DNA of 8,538 nucleotides from an uncultured Porphyromonadaceae bacterium (GCA_900554265.1 USGZ01000053.1:1-8538); one strand, 5' to 3'. Shown: positions 1-6,880, counted from the stretch's first letter. The notes: generated from the sequence alone by a model not told the origin. Program-made: numbers and translations.

Positions 1-46
1 TAGCCTGAAGGCTCATGAGATTGGACTGAAATTTAGCGCTTGCCAT
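1..46 (-). CDS. Probable ECF-type RNA polymerase sigma factor, N-terminal fragment
   Basis: Reading leftward from an ATG at 46-44, the open frame gives MASAKFQSNLMSLQA and then leaves the window. This resembles the N-terminus of a common Bacteroidales ECF sigma-70 family, which begins with a short lead, then F-x-x-N-L-x-S-L-Q, then region 2 (LLNFAxxLT...DAxDLLQDT). Such proteins bind core RNA polymerase and direct it to particular promoters. Only 15 residues are visible, so no functional domain can be checked. The start is supported independently by a good Bacteroidota promoter at 118-148 on the same strand. It lies in the same direction as the STAND gene but 375 bp beyond its stop, with its own promoter, so it is probably a separate transcription unit. 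The name rests on recalled family resemblance over a short stretch. Confidence 0.55.
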   Translation of the reverse strand, partial: MASAKFQSNLMSLQA

Positions 47-91
47 AAGATGAATTATTTAAAAGATAACGGAATGATTTGAATTAGTGAG

Positions 92-110
92 GAAAGGTTT
101 CTAACCTTTC
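92..110 (-). repeat. Perfect 8-bp inverted repeat in the sigma-factor leader
   Basis: GAAAGGTT (92-99) and AACCTTTC (103-110) are perfect reverse complements separated by 3 bases. If transcription starts about 5-7 bases after the -7 box at 118-125, this hairpin forms at the extreme 5' end of the sigma-factor mRNA, some 45 bases before its start codon. It could protect the transcript or affect translation. There is no T-tract on either side, so it is unlikely to be a terminator. Confidence 0.5.
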
Positions 111-117
111 GACGTTC

Positions 118-148
118 CAAAGTTACGACCGAAAAACGGGGTGTCAAG
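118..148 (-). promoter_or_regulatory. Bacteroidota-type promoter for the sigma-factor gene
   Basis: On the minus strand, TAACTTTG (125-118) matches the Bacteroidota -7 consensus TAnnTTTG exactly. CTTG (148-145), close to the -33 TTTG box, lies upstream with a 19-base spacer, within the usual range. Expected transcription start is about 111-113, giving a leader of roughly 65 bases to the ATG at 46. Confidence 0.6.
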
Positions 149-241
149 AATTTTAATGTTAAAAAGTGTTTCGCCCAAAAATACAAGAAATATCAGGTAT
201 AATTAGAGCTGGTAATCAGAATATTACGAGCCGTCGAAATT

Positions 242-306
242 TGTGACAGAAATGTTACAACCTCGAAATGATACACTATTGTAACATCAGTGTAACAGAA
301 TTAACA
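242..306. repeat. Cluster of GTNACA half-sites including a perfect 9-bp inverted repeat
   Basis: ATGTTACAA (252-260) and TTGTAACAT (279-287) are perfect reverse complements with an 18-base gap. Related copies flank them: TGTGACAGAA (242-251), TGTAACAGAA (291-300) and TTAACA (301-306). Several near-identical half-sites in both orientations within 65 bp look like a binding site for a dimeric DNA-binding protein, or a structured 3' region of the STAND transcript. No known regulator is recognised. Confidence 0.4.
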
Positions 307-360
307 TTCAGCGGATGAACCCACAACTTGCAGATTTACAGGCAGGAAACTCTTGTACTA

Positions 361-396
361 CTGTAATCCTGTCAAAAATATAGGACAGGAGTACAG
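361..396 (-). terminator. Stem-loop just downstream of the STAND gene, possible terminator
   Basis: CTGTA (361-365) pairs with TACAG (392-396), and TCCTGTC (367-373) pairs with GACAGGA (384-390). The two helices are separated by one A/G mismatch and capped by a 10-base loop. An alternative outer pairing joins CTACTGT (358-364) with ACAGTAG (402-408). The stem-loop begins about 25 bases after the STAND stop, where a 3'-end structure is expected. No run of U follows on the minus strand, so it is not a textbook intrinsic terminator and may instead stabilise or process the 3' end. Confidence 0.4.
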
Positions 397-421
397 GAGA
401 AACAGTAGGTGCCGCAGGGAG

Positions 422-3400
422 TTAGTGGAACAACAGGGCCAGCGGGTCGATGACGTAGCGGTTGAATATTCGCGATACGAAGCCGAGAATCTGAGGACTC
501 AATAGGGGGCTCAAGGCATAAATTATAGCAGAAGGTATTGCTATTATATTTGCAAAAGCGAGTGCATCAGACTCATTATGACTGTGGCAGTAAGCTAAGT
601 AGTATCCGGCAATGAGTGGCAATAGATATCCAATTGCAAAAGTTTGCCAAAGTCTTAAACTGTCATTGATTATTCGCTTGAAGTTCTTTGGCTGTTTTTT
701 TCTATTAATGTGATGGTTAATTCCTAAAATAAACAAAAACGCAACAATTGCAAGAATGAATACTTTCATAATTATTTCGCTTATTGTTTTTAAAGGAGCT
801 ATGATCCTCTCCATCCACGAATCCTCGCGAATCTCCTTAAACCACTTGTATGCAGGTATATTGTAATTGTCCGCGCATCCATAGGGAACGTAGAGAACAG
901 TGTTCATCATCTGCTCCTGAGTCATATGGATAGGACGAACGTATTTCTGGCCTGCAAAACCATAATAAGGTTCGCCGAAAGGCAGATGGATTGCTCGGAT
1001 GAAATCGGGACTGGCTATGAAGTTTATATCGCTCCATGACATATAGGGGCTGATATAAATCACAGAGTCCCGGTTCTTGTCATTGTTGAAGTATATCACA
1101 CCCTCCGGCTTCTGGCTCCCGGTTTTTCTGCCGGACTCATCGAATATGTCGATTTCTCCTGAATCTAAAACGGGGATATAAAATAAATCATCATATCTGA
1201 TGAAATAATCGGCGCCCTCGGCAGTTTTAAGCGTAGTTCGGTAAAACTGTTCCGGGTTATCGTATGTCTCTTTAAAGTATTCAGGGTCAGTATCGAATGA
1301 AGCTGTCAGCAGCACGGGTTCATCATCTCCGTCAAGCAAAGCTCCTTGGCTTAGTCGGAGATACTCTGATCCTGAACCTGGATTTTCCGAGACTTCGACA
1401 TCTGATATCTGTAGTTTCGGGAATGAAGAACCGTGTATCCGGGTACGGGAATTGATTTTAAGTCTTTCGAGATTGTCGCATCCCTCAAAAGCATACACGC
1501 TCACATATTTGAGCGAATCGGGTAATTCAACAGTTCGTAAGTTCTTGCAGTTTCTAAAGGCCCCGGGATTAATATCACTCAAATTCTCGGGGAAAGAAAC
1601 AGATGAAATAGCAGAGTTTTCAAATGCATTATTTGCGATAGTCTCAAGTTTTCTGTATCCGCTCAAGTCCACATGGCCGGAATAGAAAGGAGTGCGGATG
1701 TGTTCCAACGTAGTACTGTCAGAATTGAATTTTAGACGCAGGATTTCCTGATTCTTTCTATAGTTGGCGTTATAGATGCGTGAGACTCCGAAAAATAAGG
1801 CTTCAATATTGTCGAAAGCCTCAGGGAAAGGGTAATAGCAATAGTTATAGAATTTTGCCAACGTAGGTATATCGGCATTGATATGAGCGATTTTCTTTTC
1901 TATGTTATTAAACACTATGCCGTTTGAAGACTCGAAATTTACGATTCCCAAACTGCTCTCTTTATTAGAGGGAACAATGCGAACTCTGGTGTTCGCGCGG
2001 TAATTATTATCGTAGATTTCTAAAGTTGTGAGTTCGGGATTCAGATAGAGAACGAATTTTTCATCAGTTAGAATATGAGCTGTTAGGAGACCATTGCCTT
2101 TAAGAATAACAGATTGGAGATTAGGACAATCCGTAATGTTAATAGTTGGCGGGATGCCTTCGATGTCAAAATTCTCTATGGTAAGAGTGCGTAAATTCAG
2201 GCAATTACTTATTGTGATATCATAGATATTTGTAACGTTCCGGAATCGGGCCGTAAGTATTTGCTGATTATTTTCCAGATGATAAGGTGCCCCATTTATA
2301 AGTACTTCTTTCTCTCCGGCTTCATCCAGCTGCGCGAAGGGGTGGTTTTCGAGGGTGTCGGAGTAGAGTTGCTGGCGGGTGCCGAGGAAGAGCATTATCA
2401 GGCAGGCCAGGATGACGATGAACATCATGGCGACGCGCTGCTTGGAGCTGCTGCGGCGGGTGCGGGATTTTTCGATGATGGCGGCCAGGCGGTCGTGGAC
2501 CAGTTCGACGTAGTCCTCGCCGTTGATGCGCGAGGTCTTTACCAGGCCCTTTTTCTTGAGTTGGGGCAAGATTTTATCGCGGAAGCCTATGCGGCGCAAT
2601 GCCTTGGAATCAACCTTGGTGCGCACGCGCTTGCCGCCCTTGTCGACCAGCACGTCCTCGATGTACTTGCGCATGGTCGGGCCGATGCGGCACTCGCGCA
2701 TGGAGGTGCGGTAGAAGTCCCAGAGAATATTGTCGACGGCGGTCGAGTTGCCGTCCTTGAGGTTGTCGAGGTATTTCTGCGCGGACTTCTCCTCGCAGAG
2801 CACGCCGCAGACAACCGACAGCAGCATCGCCGGCACCATGGGCAGGTCGCGCGGAGCCTCGGTGAGTTTCGATGCCGGCACTCCCGAAAGAGCCGCCAGC
2901 ACGGATTTCTTCAGCTCGGGCCGGTCGGCGAAACGCAGGTCGAGGACCTCCTCGGCGTCGCCGAGTGTCAGCGCCCGCAGGCAGTAGCGCGAGTTCTTGA
3001 ACTCAGGCAGGAAATGGCGCTGCACGCCCCAGTAGTCCAGCTCGCCCATGTATTCGTTGCGCATCGACACGATGGTCCGGAAGTCCTTGCGGGTGCTGAA
3101 TTCGGGCTCCTCGTCCTCGGGAAAGGCGTCGAGGGCATTGCCTACGGTCTCGGGAACATTGTCCGAGAACAGGCGCTCGAGCCAGCCGAAGAAAGCATCG
3201 GTCCAGGCGCTTGCGGCGCGCGTGAAAACCTCCTCGAACTGGTCGAACACGAGCACGGGGCATACTCGGACGCCGTAGCGCTCGATGGCGAAGTCGCGCA
3301 GCATCCACCATGCCGAGCCTGTCAGCGCGGCGGCATTCTCGGAGTCCTGCGGCATCTCCACATCCGAGGTCGATACCCACTCGAAGCATTCGGACTCGTT

Positions 3401-3754
3401 GACCTTGCGGCCGAAGTCGGGCGCAAGGGGCTCCCGGCCGCCGGGATTGGCCTCGGCCATGGCCTGACGTATGCGGCCCAGGATGAGGGCGTCGAAGTCA
3501 GGCGACTTCTCGGCGAACTCGTCCTCGGTAAACACGATGCTGACGGGCAGGAAGTTGCGGCGGCGCAGCCGCGGATAGAGGCCCGCGGCAAGGATGGAAC
3601 TCTTGCCCTCGGCCGACTCGCTGTAGAGGACAACGACGTCGTTGCGTCGCAGCAGGTCGAATATCTCGCCGCTCTCGGTCTCGCGGCCCTTGAAGTACTG
3701 CGCGTCGGTCTCCGTGTAGGACCTCAGCCTCAGGTATGGATTCTCGCTGTTCAT
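422..3754 (-). CDS. nSTAND1-type P-loop ATPase with membrane segments and BspA-like LRR sensor domain
   Basis: Likely the sensor/switch of an NLR-like defence module; 1110 aa. Residues 6-24 (PYLRLRSYTETDAQYFKGR) are the lead typical of novel-STAND NTPases. Walker A is YSESAEGKSS (44-53), with Ser in place of the first Gly but K51 and S52 kept. Walker B is VLVFDQFEE (167-175). A sensor-like SMRNEY (230-235) and the helical/winged-helix ending ELVHDRL (417-423) follow. A hydrophobic helix (about 441-458) comes after basic KSRTRRSSSKQR. Residues about 505-790 contain LRRs of BspA type (IANNAF, INPGAF, VSVYAF with LP strands), and 953-977 match the VPxG...YN...WFKEI ending of such domains. Three more hydrophobic helices lie near 992-1012, 1038-1055 and 1063-1084, with basic NRKKQPKNFKR between the first two. 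The positive-inside rule puts the ATPase in the cytoplasm and the LRRs in the periplasm. Its ATG overlaps the upstream stop (ATGA), implying coupled translation. Composition is GC-rich for the ATPase and AT-rich for the sensor. Family call is strong; defence role is inferred. Confidence 0.85.
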   Translation of the reverse strand: MNSENPYLRLRSYTETDAQYFKGRETESGEIFDLLRRNDVVVLYSESAEGKSSILAAGLYPRLRRRNFLPVSIVFTEDEFAEKSPDFDALILGRIRQAMAEANPGGREPLAPDFGRKVNESECFEWVSTSDVEMPQDSENAAALTGSAWWMLRDFAIERYGVRVCPVLVFDQFEEVFTRAASAWTDAFFGWLERLFSDNVPETVGNALDAFPEDEEPEFSTRKDFRTIVSMRNEYMGELDYWGVQRHFLPEFKNSRYCLRALTLGDAEEVLDLRFADRPELKKSVLAALSGVPASKLTEAPRDLPMVPAMLLSVVCGVLCEEKSAQKYLDNLKDGNSTAVDNILWDFYRTSMRECRIGPTMRKYIEDVLVDKGGKRVRTKVDSKALRRIGFRDKILPQLKKKGLVKTSRINGEDYVELVHDRLAAIIEKSRTRRSSSKQRVAMMFIVILACLIMLFLGTRQQLYSDTLENHPFAQLDEAGEKEVLINGAPYHLENNQQILTARFRNVTNIYDITISNCLNLRTLTIENFDIEGIPPTINITDCPNLQSVILKGNGLLTAHILTDEKFVLYLNPELTTLEIYDNNYRANTRVRIVPSNKESSLGIVNFESSNGIVFNNIEKKIAHINADIPTLAKFYNYCYYPFPEAFDNIEALFFGVSRIYNANYRKNQEILRLKFNSDSTTLEHIRTPFYSGHVDLSGYRKLETIANNAFENSAISSVSFPENLSDINPGAFRNCKNLRTVELPDSLKYVSVYAFEGCDNLERLKINSRTRIHGSSFPKLQISDVEVSENPGSGSEYLRLSQGALLDGDDEPVLLTASFDTDPEYFKETYDNPEQFYRTTLKTAEGADYFIRYDDLFYIPVLDSGEIDIFDESGRKTGSQKPEGVIYFNNDKNRDSVIYISPYMSWSDINFIASPDFIRAIHLPFGEPYYGFAGQKYVRPIHMTQEQMMNTVLYVPYGCADNYNIPAYKWFKEIREDSWMERIIAPLKTISEIIMKVFILAIVAFLFILGINHHINRKKQPKNFKRIINDSLRLWQTFAIGYLLPLIAGYYLAYCHSHNESDALAFANIIAIPSAIIYALSPLLSPQILGFVSRIFNRYVIDPLALLFH

Positions 3755-5109
3755 AGTTTAATCACCGGATTTTCAGGGTCGAACTCAATCATGTGTGTTC
3801 CTGTGAAAAGAACGTCGATGCCGCCGTCGATGGAAGAAACGTCGGCTGCCCAGGACTCGATGCGGTCGGTAGTAAGCGGCCTGTTGTTGAACAGTCTGTC
3901 CTTCACCAGGATTGGCACGCAGAATTTGAAGTCATCGGTGTTTATTCTCAGAGCCTTGTCCTTGATGAAGCCGGTTTCCTTGCAGAGGCCGCGTTCGGGA
4001 TTGCTCACGCCCTTGATGTAGTTCTCGGTAATGAGGGTTATGGCGCGTGTGGATTTTTCGATGCCGCGATGGAATTTCTCGGTGTATTTGTCGCCGCCCT
4101 TGATTTCGCTGTCGCCGCGGCGGTCGAACCAGACGGTGTAGTTCTGCGCCCTCAGCAGGGTGTAGACGCTCTCGGCCAGGTCCTCGTCGACACCGGCGTA
4201 GGAGAGGAAGTAGTCGTATGCCTCCAGCTCTCCGCCCTTTTTCTCGCTCTCGTCGCGGGCGATTTTCAGAGCCGTGGCCTGGCGGAGGAATTCGTGGACC
4301 TCCCTGACGGGCCGGTAGCGTATGCGTTCGAGGAAGTGGGCCAGCTCGACGTTGCAGCTGCCGTCGAGGAGCCAGTAGCCGTTGCGGCTTTCGTGGGCGT
4401 TTCGGCCCAGGGGATACCAGAAGAAGCGGAAGAGCCAGTCCGGAGCGCTGACGCCGAGCAGGAGCAGTCCGGCGGAGTTACGGTTGGCGTAGTCGCTGAG
4501 GTTGGTGCAGGTATGGTCGGAGGTGTGGATGGCGTGGAGGAACTCGAGCATCGATTCCTCGTTGGCCACCCACGACGTACCCTTGGCCTCGGCGTTGCCG
4601 AAGATATGGTAGACTACGCGGCTTGTCCGTAGCAGCTTGTCGATGTTGGGCTCGCGGTTGTCGCCGTTGATGTTGTAGTACAGCGAATTATACTTTGCCG
4701 CTGAATTCTCGTTTATAATCGTGTCCAGGAAGTTGAAGCAGGAAGTGGTCACTATCAGCGGGAAGGCGAAAGCGCGTAGGAAATCGGCCACGGCGCTGTC
4801 CAGCTCGATGCGTCCGGCCTCGCGGGCCTCCTTGACGAAACGCTTGTACTTCGGTATGAAGTCGCCCAGTTCCCTGGCGAAGCAGCTGAAAGCGAAGTAG
4901 TCGGTGCCCGTCGAACTGTCGTCGCCGCAGAGACGCACCCCGGGGCATACCTCCGAAAAACGGCGGATGAGGTAGCTGTGGAGCGGCTCGCGGCTTCCGT
5001 CGTCGTTGATGTAGCTGAACACTTCCTCCCCGATAATCGGCACGCAGGTGCAGGCATCGTAGTAGTCGATGAATTCTCTTGCTTTCTCGGAAATTTCTTC
5101 AGGGGTCAT
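3751..5109 (-). CDS. SIR2-like/TIR two-domain protein, putative NAD-targeting effector
   Basis: Predicted 452-aa cytoplasmic effector of the STAND module. Residues about 15-275 are SIR2-like: VPIIGEEV (23-30) at the usual GAGxS site, IVTTSCF (119-125) at the TTN motif, VVYHIFG (165-171) with the conserved His168, and LLLLGVSAPDW (215-225), the typical late SIR2-like strand. Residues about 297-430 are a TIR domain: YFLSYAGVDE (300-309), VWFD (326-329), LITENY (359-364) and GLCKE (374-378), where Glu378 aligns with the catalytic glutamate of bacterial TIR NADases. SIR2 and TIR domains in other defence proteins deplete NAD+ or make or sense ADP-ribose signals. Here the TTN asparagine is Ser123 and the glycine motif is altered, so the SIR2 half may bind ligand rather than catalyse. 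The frame is open upstream to 5328, but I chose the ATG at 5109 because a promoter lies at 5142-5174 and the extension lacks domain resemblance. Domain calls are solid; activity is inferred. Confidence 0.82.
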   Translation of the reverse strand: MTPEEISEKAREFIDYYDACTCVPIIGEEVFSYINDDGSREPLHSYLIRRFSEVCPGVRLCGDDSSTGTDYFAFSCFARELGDFIPKYKRFVKEAREAGRIELDSAVADFLRAFAFPLIVTTSCFNFLDTIINENSAAKYNSLYYNINGDNREPNIDKLLRTSRVVYHIFGNAEAKGTSWVANEESMLEFLHAIHTSDHTCTNLSDYANRNSAGLLLLGVSAPDWLFRFFWYPLGRNAHESRNGYWLLDGSCNVELAHFLERIRYRPVREVHEFLRQATALKIARDESEKKGGELEAYDYFLSYAGVDEDLAESVYTLLRAQNYTVWFDRRGDSEIKGGDKYTEKFHRGIEKSTRAITLITENYIKGVSNPERGLCKETGFIKDKALRINTDDFKFCVPILVKDRLFNNRPLTTDRIESWAADVSSIDGGIDVLFTGTHMIEFDPENPVIKL

Positions 5110-5141
5110 GGACAGATGATTGGTGAAAACGAAATAAGGCT

Positions 5142-5174
5142 CAAAGATACGGTAAAAAACGGCTACTTTACAAG
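5142..5174 (-). promoter_or_regulatory. Bacteroidota-type promoter for the SIR2-TIR/STAND operon
   Basis: On the minus strand TATCTTTG (5149-5142) matches TAnnTTTG exactly, with CTTG (5174-5171) as a near -33 box and a 21-base spacer. Transcription would start near 5135-5137, about 27 bases before the ATG at 5109. This excludes the longer upstream start and gives both genes one shared promoter. No operator is obvious beside it. Confidence 0.65.
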
Positions 5175-5267
5175 CGATTCGGGGAAATTTTTCGCGCGGG
5201 TGCAAGTATTTTTGCAATTTAGCGGAATTTATGAGGGTGCGGGGCGGTAAAGACGGAAAAAAGTTCG

Positions 5268-5275
5268 TAAATTTG
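5268..5275 (+). promoter_or_regulatory. Candidate -7 element for purH
   Basis: TAAATTTG matches the Bacteroidota -7 consensus. It would start transcription near 5281, giving a leader of about 34 bases to the purH ATG at 5315. No clear -33 TTTG is seen at the expected distance. A second match, TATTTTTG at 5207-5214, overlaps the small inverted repeat TGCAA/TTGCA (5201-5216) and is a weaker alternative or second start, also without a -33 box. Confidence 0.4.
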
Positions 5276-5314
5276 CACTCTGATTGTACAAACATACACT
5301 CCAAGAGCAAGCAA

Positions 5315-6856
5315 ATGTCGAATCTCAAACAGATAAAGACCGCACTTATATCGGTTTACGATAAGGAACGTCTGGCGCCCATAGTCGAGAAGCTGCACAG
5401 CCTCGGTGTCCGGTTCCTCTCCACCGGCGGCACGCGTACATTCATCGAAAATCTCGGTTACCCCTGCGAGGCAGTCGAAAAAATCACGGGCTATCCCTCG
5501 ATCCTCGGCGGCCGCGTAAAGACGCTGCACCCGAAGGTGTTCGGCGGCATCCTCGCCCGCCGGGACAACGAAGGCGACCGCGGCGATATGGCCGAACACG
5601 GCATCGACGGCATCGACCTGGTAATCGTCGACCTCTATCCCTTCGAGAACACCGTGGCTTCCGGAGCCTCGTTCCAGGACATCATTGAGAAAATCGACAT
5701 CGGCGGCATCTCGCTCATCCGCGCCGCCGCCAAGAACCACGAGGACGTGGTGATCATCCCCTCGAAGAACGAGTACGGCTACCTCGAAGGCCTTCTGGAC
5801 CGCAACGGCGCCGCCTCGACCGCCGAGGAGCGTCTGTTCCTGGCCTTCCGCGCCTTTGCCGTCAGCAGCGGCTACGACAGCCACATCTGCACCTGGTTCG
5901 CCGGCCACACCGCCCTCGAGCCCGGCAAGTTCTCGGCCCTGCGCATCGCCGTCGACGGCGCCAAGGCCCTCCGCTACGGCGAGAATCCCCACCAGGAGGC
6001 CTGCTTCTACGGCGATTTCGACCGCCAGTTCGAGCAACTCCACGGCAAGGAGATTTCCTACAACAATTTCCTTGACATCGACGCCGCCGTGAACCTCATC
6101 GACGAGTTCGACGGCTGCACCCTGGCCATCCTGAAGCACAACAACGCCTGCGGCCTGGCCTGCCGCGACACCGTCCTGGAAGCCTGGACGGCTGCACTCG
6201 AGGCCGACCCCGTCAGCGCCTTCGGCGGCGTGATTGTCTGCAACCGCGAAATCGACGCCAAGGCCGCCGAGGAAATCGACAAGATATTCTTCGAGGTCGT
6301 CATCGCCCCGGGATATTCCGAGGATGCCCTGGCAATCCTCTTCCACAAGAAAAACCGCATCGTCCTGCTCCGCAAGAACGGCGAACCCGCCGGGAAGCGT
6401 CTGCGCAGCGCCTTGGGCGGCGTGCTGGTGCAGCAGAACGACTACAAGACCGAGACTCCGGCCGACTTCAAGCTCGTTGCCGGCGCCGAACCAGACGACT
6501 CCGTCGCCGCCGACCTGCTGCTGGCCAATAAAATCGTGAAGCACAGCAAGAGCAACGCCATCGTCCTGGCCAAGGACGGCCGTCTGCTGGCTTCCGGCGT
6601 CGGTCAGACCTCGCGCGTCGACGCCCTCAAGCAGGCCATCGAGAAAGCACATTCGTTCGGCTTTGACCTCCACGGAGCAGTCATGGCCTCGGACGCATTC
6701 TTCCCCTTCCCCGACTGTGTGGAAATCGCCGGTGAAGCCGGTGTAGACGCAGTCATCCACCCCGGAGGATCAATCCGCGACCAGGAAAGCGTTGACTACT
6801 GCAACGCCCACGGCATCGCAATGGTGATCACCGGATTCCGCCACTTCAAGCACTAA
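5315..6856 (+). CDS. purH: Bifunctional AICAR transformylase / IMP cyclohydrolase
   Basis: PurH catalyses the last two steps of de novo IMP synthesis in the cytoplasm: 10-formyl-THF-dependent formylation of AICAR to FAICAR, then ring closure to IMP. The protein is 513 aa, close to the usual 510-530. The N-terminal IMP cyclohydrolase domain (about 1-200) shows ALISVYDK (10-17), STGGT (36-40) and GGRVKTLHP (65-73). The C-terminal transformylase domain shows RYGENPHQ (220-227), LKHNNACGLA (273-282, with the catalytic Lys-His pair K274/H275), SAFGG (301-305), GQTSR (430-434), SDAFFPFPD (459-467) and GGSIRDQ (484-490). The frame is open back to an ATG at 5231, but the ATG at 5315 begins the conserved MSNLKQIKTALIS and follows the -7 box at 5268-5275. 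It is strongly GC-rich, intact and 24 bp ahead of mreB. Confidence 0.97.
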   Translation: MSNLKQIKTALISVYDKERLAPIVEKLHSLGVRFLSTGGTRTFIENLGYPCEAVEKITGYPSILGGRVKTLHPKVFGGILARRDNEGDRGDMAEHGIDGIDLVIVDLYPFENTVASGASFQDIIEKIDIGGISLIRAAAKNHEDVVIIPSKNEYGYLEGLLDRNGAASTAEERLFLAFRAFAVSSGYDSHICTWFAGHTALEPGKFSALRIAVDGAKALRYGENPHQEACFYGDFDRQFEQLHGKEISYNNFLDIDAAVNLIDEFDGCTLAILKHNNACGLACRDTVLEAWTAALEADPVSAFGGVIVCNREIDAKAAEEIDKIFFEVVIAPGYSEDALAILFHKKNRIVLLRKNGEPAGKRLRSALGGVLVQQNDYKTETPADFKLVAGAEPDDSVAADLLLANKIVKHSKSNAIVLAKDGRLLASGVGQTSRVDALKQAIEKAHSFGFDLHGAVMASDAFFPFPDCVEIAGEAGVDAVIHPGGSIRDQESVDYCNAHGIAMVITGFRHFKH

Positions 6857-6880
6857 CCTGACACACAACCTACCTAAAAA

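Larger units (their letters stand above)
47..421. other. AT-rich intergenic spacer
   Basis: This 375-bp stretch separates the STAND gene stop from the sigma-factor start. I see no convincing gene in it. It holds the sigma-factor promoter and leader hairpin (92-148), a cluster of GTNACA-like repeats (242-306) and a stem-loop next to the STAND stop (361-396). Two further minus-strand TATTTTTG boxes (183-176 and 380-373) match the -7 consensus, but neither has a recognisable -33 box, so I do not call them promoters. Confidence 0.6.

Noticed and set aside
2..82. Plus-strand frame open from the left edge, 26 codons ending in TGA
   Set aside because: It overlaps the minus-strand sigma-factor start, which has both recognisable sequence and a matching promoter; a 26-codon open frame at an edge is easily due to chance.
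2261..4021. 586-codon plus-strand open frame opposite the STAND ATPase half and the end of the SIR2-TIR gene
   Set aside because: It is antisense to two well-recognised genes, its product is low-complexity (A/G/V/L/E-rich) with no recognisable domain, and long antisense frames are usual opposite GC-rich coding DNA.
5231..5314. Earlier ATG for purH adding 28 residues
   Set aside because: The extension is not part of PurH proteins and covers the likely -7 box; the ATG at 5315 starts the conserved sequence.
5110..5328. N-terminal extension of the SIR2-TIR protein by 73 residues
   Set aside because: It would run through the predicted promoter at 5142-5174 and into purH; the added residues show no domain resemblance.
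5219..6760. 513-codon minus-strand open frame opposite purH
   Set aside because: Antisense shadow of a strongly conserved enzyme, with V/G/D/A-rich composition and no recognisable motif.
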